Part shown: in pieces, positions 36,890 to 40,823 of the stretch
How the letters are laid out: every line of letters starts with the position of its first letter
Position numbering within the stretch: the stretch's first letter is position 1
NCBI GenBank assembly: GCA_902781705.1
Contig: CACZKE010000024.1
Span: 1-40,823, forward strand
Reading direction: 5' to 3'
Source of the DNA: an uncultured Bacteroidia bacterium
GTDB lineage: Bacteria > Bacteroidota > Bacteroidia > Bacteroidales > UBA932
Length of the DNA stretch: 40,823 nucleotides
Position numbers and translations under genes: made by a program
The notes under the pieces: generated by a model
What the model was told of the DNA's origin: nothing
Databases searched by the model: none
What the model saw: only the letters and a program-made list of their open reading frames with translations

Positions 36890-36894
36890 TTTAC

Positions 36895-36932
36895 TGTCAT
36901 TCTGAGGAGGGCCTGGCCCGACGAAAGAATCC
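36895..36932 (+). repeat. Palindromic repeat between purD and folD
   Basis: The unit begins TGTCATTCTGAG and ends CGAAAGAATCC, with GGGCC-T-GGCCC at the centre and ATTCT/AGAAT at the outer arms. It resembles, but is not the same as, the TGTCATTTCGAGC-type repeat found inside pyrK and the OadG-like gene. It fills most of the 54-nt gap and may form a hairpin in the pur-folD mRNA. Confidence 0.65.
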
Positions 36933-36943
36933 AATACCGAATT

Positions 36944-37795
36944 ATGGGAAAAATCATCGACGGAAAGGCGCTGAGCGCCGCTGTAAAAGAAGAAGTCAAG
37001 GCGCAGGTGCCTGAGTTGGTGGCCAAGTACGGCCGGAAGCCCTGCCTGTGCGTCATCATCGTGGGGGAGAACCCTGCCAGCCAGGTCTATGTCCGCAACA
37101 AGGTGAAGGCGGCCGCCTACACCGGCATGGGCTCCGAACTGATCGAACTTCCCGCTGACATCAGCGAGGAGGCCCTGCTCGCCAAGATCCGGGAACTGAA
37201 CGAGAATCCGGCCGTGGACGGCATCCTGGTGCAACTTCCCCTTCCGAAACACATTGACGAGGAGAAGGTGATCGACACCATCGCCCGCGAGAAGGACGTG
37301 GACGGTTTCCATCCCGGCAACGTGGCCAACCTGTGGCTGGGCAAGGACTGCATCGTCCCTTGCACGCCCGCCGGTGTCATGCGGATGCTGGACACGATTG
37401 GCGTGGAACTCAAGGGCAAGAATGCTGTCGTCGTGGGCCGCAGCAATATCGTGGGCAAACCCATGGCGAAACTCCTGCTGGACCGCCATGCGACGGTCAC
37501 CATCGCCCATTCCCGTACGGCCGACCTGGGAGCCGTCACGCGCCAGGCCGACGTGCTCGTCCTCGCCGTGGGCAAGGCCGGTCTCGTGACCGGCGACATG
37601 GTCAAGCCGGGTGCCGTGCTCATCGACGTGGGCATGAATCGCAATGCGGAGGGAAAACTCTGCGGTGACGCGGATTACGCCTCCTGTGAACCGGTCGCCG
37701 GCTGGATCACCCCCGTTCCCGGCGGCGTGGGACCGATGACCATCGCGATGCTCATGAAGAACACCATCGCGTGCTTCCTGTCACGGATGAAATAA
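36944..37795 (+). CDS. folD: Methylenetetrahydrofolate dehydrogenase / methenyl-THF cyclohydrolase
   Basis: Predicted 283-residue bifunctional enzyme making 10-formyl-THF, the one-carbon donor for PurN and Pur[14 protein letters not shown] holds the catalytic Tyr and Lys, followed by [37 protein letters not shown] and [13 protein letters not shown]. Its place at the end of the pur operon, separated only by the repeat, fits this supply role. A strong terminator follows at once. Confidence 0.96.
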   Translation: MGKIIDGKALSAAVKEEVKAQVPELVAKYGRKPCLCVIIVGENPASQVYVRNKVKAAAYTGMGSELIELPADISEEALLAKIRELNENPAVDGILVQLPLPKHIDEEKVIDTIAREKDVDGFHPGNVANLWLGKDCIVPCTPAGVMRMLDTIGVELKGKNAVVVGRSNIVGKPMAKLLLDRHATVTIAHSRTADLGAVTRQADVLVLAVGKAGLVTGDMVKPGAVLIDVGMNRNAEGKLCGDADYASCEPVAGWITPVPGGVGPMTIAMLMKNTIACFLSRMK

Positions 37796-37798
37796 ACG

Positions 37799-37827
37799 AA
37801 AGGGCCGGCTGACCGCCGGCCCTTTTT
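37799..37827. terminator. Bidirectional terminator between folD and the AGCS gene
   Basis: GGGCCGGC (37802-37809) and GCCGGCCC (37815-37822) form a perfect stem with a 5-nt loop; flanking AAA and TTTTT extend it by three pairs and give T-runs on the + strand and a shorter one on the minus strand. It ends the pur-folD operon 4 nt after the stop and can also serve the convergent symporter gene. Confidence 0.9.
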
Positions 37828-39200
37828 CAATTCTCTTTTTCGAATTCCTGCAGGGCCTTGATGGCCTTGGGACACAGGATGAGGAGGGAAAGCACCGTCA
37901 CCCAGGCCATCATGCCGACGCCGATGTCGCCGAGTTGCCAGATCATGTCGGCCTCCTTCACGGCGCCGAAGACCACGGCGGCGAGCATCAGGACCTGGAA
38001 AAGACGGATGGCGATCCGTTCATAGCGGTTCTCCTTTCCGCGGAACAGGTAGATGATGCCCGATTCCGCGTAGAAGTAGTAGGCCATGATGGTGCTGAAC
38101 ACGAAGAAGACCATGGCGATGGACACGAACTGGCTGCCGAAGCCGGTGAAGACCGTTCCCACGGCGGTCTGGGTGTAGTTCACATAGTTGTTGCCCAGTT
38201 CGGGAGCGCCGGCGAAAAGGATTTCGCCGGTTTTCGCATCCAGGATGTTGTAGGTCCCGGAGCACAGGATCATGAGGGCCGTGGCGGTACACACGAGCAG
38301 CGTGTCCACATAGACGGAAAACGCCTGTGCAAGGCCCTGCTGGGCCGGGTGGGGGACATCGGCCGCCGCGGAAACGATGGCGCCCGTGCCCTGTCCGGCC
38401 TCGTTGGAGAAGATGCCGCGCTTGACGCCCATTGCAATGGTGGAGCCGATGATGCCGCCGCATACCGGATGGATGCCGAAGGCGTTCGTGACGATGGAGG
38501 CGAGCACCGCAGGGACATCCTGGATATGGAACGCGATGACCACGAGGGAAAGGAGGATGTACCCCGCCGCCATGAAAGGTGTGACGATGGAGGCGACATT
38601 GGCGATCCGCCGGACGCCGCCGAAGATGACGATTCCGAGGACCGCCGCCAGTGCGATGCCCGAAACGAGGGGACTGACGGAAAAGGCGTTGTTCACGGCC
38701 GACGAGAGGCCGTTGGCCTGGACGGTCGTCAGGAAGAATCCGCAGGAAATGACCGTGACGATGGCGAAGGCAATGCCCAGCCAGCGCTGCTTCAGACCCT
38801 GCTCGATGAAACTGAACGGACCGCCTCGGTAGCCGGAATGGTGCGGGAACTTGTAGATCTGGGCGAGGGTGGACTCCACGAAGGCGGTGGAGGCGCCGAA
38901 GAAGGCCACCACCCACATCCAGAACACTGCCCCCGGGCCGCCGAAGGCGATCGCCGTGGCTACGCCCACGATATTCCCCGTGCCCACGCGACCGGAAAGC
39001 GCGATGCAGAATGCCTCGAATGAGGAAATGCCCTGTTTGGGGCTTTTTCCCCCGAACAGGGATTTGAGCATGAGGCCGAACCGCCTTACCTGGACCAGCC
39101 GGGTCCGGATGGAAAAATACAGGCCTGCGACGATCAGGAGTCCCACCAGCGCGGGATTCCAGACGATTTCATTGGCTTTGGATATGATGTTTTCGAGCAT
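37827..39200 (-). CDS. Alanine/glycine:cation symporter (AGCS family)
   Basis: Predicted 457-residue membrane transporter with about ten to eleven hydrophobic spans. The family markers are the early VGTGNIVGVATAIAFGGPGAVFWMWVVAFFGASTAFVEST region, here split as GRVGTGNIVGVA and GPGAVFWMW, the YRGGPFSFIEQGL loop and GVKRGIFSNEAGQGTGAI. It should bring in alanine or glycine with Na+. It has its own promoter and a shared terminator. A sodium gradient made by the methylmalonyl-CoA decarboxylase could drive it; glycine is also a purine precursor. These links are inferred. Confidence 0.92.
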   Translation of the reverse strand: MLENIISKANEIVWNPALVGLLIVAGLYFSIRTRLVQVRRFGLMLKSLFGGKSPKQGISSFEAFCIALSGRVGTGNIVGVATAIAFGGPGAVFWMWVVAFFGASTAFVESTLAQIYKFPHHSGYRGGPFSFIEQGLKQRWLGIAFAIVTVISCGFFLTTVQANGLSSAVNNAFSVSPLVSGIALAAVLGIVIFGGVRRIANVASIVTPFMAAGYILLSLVVIAFHIQDVPAVLASIVTNAFGIHPVCGGIIGSTIAMGVKRGIFSNEAGQGTGAIVSAAADVPHPAQQGLAQAFSVYVDTLLVCTATALMILCSGTYNILDAKTGEILFAGAPELGNNYVNYTQTAVGTVFTGFGSQFVSIAMVFFVFSTIMAYYFYAESGIIYLFRGKENRYERIAIRLFQVLMLAAVVFGAVKEADMIWQLGDIGVGMMAWVTVLSLLILCPKAIKALQEFEKEN

Positions 39201-39222
39201 GGGGAGGGAGTCGGGTTGAGAA

Positions 39223-39230
39223 CAAATATA
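39223..39230 (-). promoter_or_regulatory. -7 box of the AGCS promoter
   Basis: TATATTTG on the minus strand, 22 nt before the ATG. No clear -33 TTG. Back to back with the box at 39252-39259. Confidence 0.6.
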
Positions 39231-39251
39231 GTGAAATCATCCCAAAAATTG

Positions 39252-39259
39252 TATCTTTG
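39252..39259 (+). promoter_or_regulatory. -7 box of the outer-membrane protein promoter
   Basis: TATCTTTG, 24 nt before the ATG at 39284; 21 nt separate it from the opposing -7 box. Confidence 0.65.
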
Positions 39260-39283
39260 TGTCGTATAAATGATTGATCGACC

Positions 39284-39970
39284 ATGAAAAAACTGTTTCT
39301 GATCGCCCTTGCGGCCTTGCTGAGTGCTCCTGTTTTTGCTCAGCAAAGCACTACCTGCGCCCCCTCTTCCTCCGACCGCCATATCCTTTCCGTCGGTGGC
39401 CTTTCCCATTGGGGCTGGGGCTATTCCTTCGTGCAGTCCAATGAATTCAAGCCGGCCGGATCCGGCGAGTTCTTCCTGAATGTCCTGGATGTGAAGTTTT
39501 ATCCCGTCAAAGAGTTCGGCGTGGACCTCGGCCTGGATTGCAAGTGGTCCTATATCGGTACCAAGGAGAACATGTTCCGGCAGAATTCCGAACATATCGT
39601 TGACAGCGCCGTGCCTTTTTCCACGCTGGGCAAGACGCTCAAGAATTCCCGCAGCCAGATTTCCATCTTCTCCCTCTCCGTTCCCGTGCTGGCGAAGGTC
39701 GTTATCGACCGTTTCCGCATCGGCGGCGGTGCCGAAGCCAATTTCAACCTGGTGGGCGATACCTTCTACCGCTACCGTGCCGATGGCGAAAGAACGAGGG
39801 AACGGGAGAAGAAATTGGCGTTGAATAAGTTCTCCTACAATTTCGTGGGACTGGTCGGCATAGGGAACCTTACCGTTTTCGGCAAATACTATCCTAAGAA
39901 TTCCCGTATGCTCCCAGAAGGCAGCGTGAACTTTAACTACTGGACTCTGGGCGTGGCCTATGCCCTGTAG
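39284..39970 (+). CDS. Outer-membrane beta-barrel-like protein
   Basis: Predicted 228-residue exported protein. A signal peptide (MKKLFLIALAALLSAPVFA) is followed by alternating hydrophobic/aromatic strands (HILSVGGLSHWGWGYSF, FFLNVLDVKFYPVKEFGVDLGLDCKW, FRIGGGAEANFNL, NFVGLVGIGNLTVFGKYYP) and a final strand FNYWTLGVAYAL, the pattern of small Bacteroidota porin-like barrels (OMP_b-brl type). No enzymatic motif. Function unknown. Monocistronic: own promoter, and a terminator that lies within the convergent alkylation-repair gene. Confidence 0.7.
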   Translation: MKKLFLIALAALLSAPVFAQQSTTCAPSSSDRHILSVGGLSHWGWGYSFVQSNEFKPAGSGEFFLNVLDVKFYPVKEFGVDLGLDCKWSYIGTKENMFRQNSEHIVDSAVPFSTLGKTLKNSRSQISIFSLSVPVLAKVVIDRFRIGGGAEANFNLVGDTFYRYRADGERTREREKKLALNKFSYNFVGLVGIGNLTVFGKYYPKNSRMLPEGSVNFNYWTLGVAYAL

Positions 39971-39991
39971 GACAGCGTATTGTTTATCCGG

Positions 39992-40708
39992 TTATTCACA
40001 GGCGTGCCCTTGCAGGTACGCCTGTCTTTTTTCTTCCGAGAACTTTTCGATCGCGTAGCGCAGCATCGTCCGGGGCATGGTCCGGTAGCGGGGGAGGAGG
40101 AAGGCCTCCAGGGCGGCCTCGTCCCGTTTCCCGGCTTCGCGCAGCAACCAGCCTACCGCCTTGTGGATGAGGTCGTGGGGATGGTGCAGCAGGATATCGG
40201 CGATGGCAAACGTGTCCTGAAGCTGCCCCTCCCGGATGAACGTCATCGTACTGACCATGCCGATCCGCTGCTCCCAGAGGGTTTTCCCGTGACGGGCCAG
40301 CTCATACAGCAGGTTCCGGTCCTTGTCCAGCAGCCATCGGCCCAGCAGGGGATAGCAGGAGAGGTCCACCAGGTCCCAGTTGTTGATCCGGTCCGTATGG
40401 GCGAGATAGAATCCGACGCATTTTTCCTGCAGGGCGGGATCCTTCCGGGCGTGGGCGAACTTCTCCACCAGCACCAGCAGCGCGGCGAGGCGCACTTCAT
40501 GGAATTCACTGGCGATGCATTCCTCCAGCTCTTCGAAGGTCGTGTCTTTCCAGGTCCTCTTGACGACCTCCCGGGTCACCGGCACCTTGATGCCCAAGAA
40601 CTTGTCCCCTTCGCCGTACTCTCCGGGACCGCATTTGAAGAATCGGGACAGACCGGCCACTTGGGCCGGGTCCGCCTGTCCGTACATCTCGTGGAGCAGT
40701 GGATTCAT
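39992..40708 (-). CDS. DNA alkylation repair protein, AlkD-like
   Basis: Predicted 238-residue all-helical protein built of HEAT-like repeats (DNA_alkylation repair family; AlkD removes bulky or positively charged N3/N7-alkylpurines without base flipping). GDKFLGIKVPVTREVVK, HEVRLAALLVLVEKF, RINNWDLVDLSCYPLLGRWL (shown here in part as NNWDLVD), ERIGMVSTM-like EQRIGMVSTMTFIR and HDLIHKAVGWLLREAGKRD match the family, including the Trp-Asp pair. I choose ATG 40708 (MNPLLHEMYG) over 40735, because a -7-like TACATTTA lies at 40732-40725, between the two. The C-terminal codons contain the opposing terminator. Confidence 0.88.
   Translation of the reverse strand: MNPLLHEMYGQADPAQVAGLSRFFKCGPGEYGEGDKFLGIKVPVTREVVKRTWKDTTFEELEECIASEFHEVRLAALLVLVEKFAHARKDPALQEKCVGFYLAHTDRINNWDLVDLSCYPLLGRWLLDKDRNLLYELARHGKTLWEQRIGMVSTMTFIREGQLQDTFAIADILLHHPHDLIHKAVGWLLREAGKRDEAALEAFLLPRYRTMPRTMLRYAIEKFSEEKRQAYLQGHACE
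39998..40032 (+). terminator. Intrinsic terminator of the outer-membrane protein gene, inside the AlkD-like gene
   Basis: ACAGGCGT (39998-40005) pairs perfectly with ACGCCTGT (40018-40025), 12-nt loop, followed by C and TTTTTT (40027-40032). It begins 27 nt after the + strand stop and 3 nt inside the coding sequence of the opposing gene. Confidence 0.8.
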
Positions 40709-40724
40709 ATTCCTGATCTTTTTG

Positions 40725-40732
40725 TAAATGTA
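40725..40732 (-). promoter_or_regulatory. Possible -7 box of the AlkD-like gene
   Basis: TACATTTA on the minus strand differs from TAnnTTTG at the last base. It lies 16 nt before the chosen ATG at 40708. Weak evidence; no -33 element assigned. Confidence 0.35.
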
Positions 40733-40823
40733 CATAAAATCTTGCGATTTTAGGCCAGTTGAATAAAAATCAAGGCCGCATACCTATCTTAGTGGCAAAA
40801 AGCGGACATGGCATCACTGCCTT

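Noticed and set aside
40785-40823. Possible promoter (TATCTTAG, 40785-40792) and ATG at 40808 of a rightward gene
   Set aside because: Only five codons before the window ends and the box departs from consensus; cannot be supported.

Overview
The window is GC-rich chromosomal DNA from a member of the Bacteroidales (phylum Bacteroidota), probably an anaerobic, host-associated lineage. I place it from the sequence as follows. The divergent and leading genes have TAnnTTTG-type -7 promoter boxes, several with a TTG/TTTG about 20 nt upstream, which is the pattern of the Bacteroidota primary sigma factor. Shine-Dalgarno sites are mostly absent. The window carries a sodium-pumping methylmalonyl-CoA decarboxylase (succinate-to-propionate metabolism), a GH106 rhamnosidase-type glycanase and the recF/DUF721 pair. 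I cannot name a genus.

Layout: 1-513 is a more AT-rich, hairpin-rich stretch with no recognisable gene. 514-4368 (+) encodes a flavoredoxin-like lipoprotein and a secreted GH106-type glycoside hydrolase. 4354-9435 (-) is an operon mmdA, oadG-like (with lamin-tail domain), biotin carrier, mmdB, lplA. 9541-10974 (-) holds a TPR membrane protein and YebC; recF and a DUF721 gene run divergently (11082-12529, +). A lytic transglycosylase and an acyl-CoA/fatty-acid AMP ligase (12526-15020, -) and a membrane metallophosphoesterase (15100-16179, +) follow.

The core is a head-to-head nucleotide-synthesis region. Leftward from about 25950 runs a complete UMP operon: a 45-codon leader peptide, pyrC, carA, carB, pyrK, pyrD, pyrF, pyrE, pyrB. 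Most junctions overlap by 1-8 nt. Rightward from about 26080 runs an IMP operon: purE, purL, purC, purF, purM, purN, purH, purD, then folD (10-formyl-THF supply). purK and purB are not in the window. The right end has an AGCS sodium:alanine symporter (-), an outer-membrane beta-barrel protein (+) and an AlkD-like DNA alkylation repair protein (-).

Most notable points: (1) the glutaminase parts of both CarA and PurF have lost the catalytic cysteine and other glutamine-site residues, while PurL keeps its own, suggesting ammonia-fed carbamoyl phosphate and phosphoribosylamine synthesis. (2) The pyr leader looks like a UTP-sensitive, translation-coupled attenuator of the enterobacterial pyrBI kind: leader ORF, pyrimidine-rich run, then a terminator ending 7 nt before pyrC. 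(3) The same palindromic repeat is inserted in frame, in two different reading frames, in PyrK and in the OadG-like protein; a different but related-looking repeat lies between purD and folD. (4) PyrB carries a PyrI-type zinc domain without the allosteric nucleotide domain.
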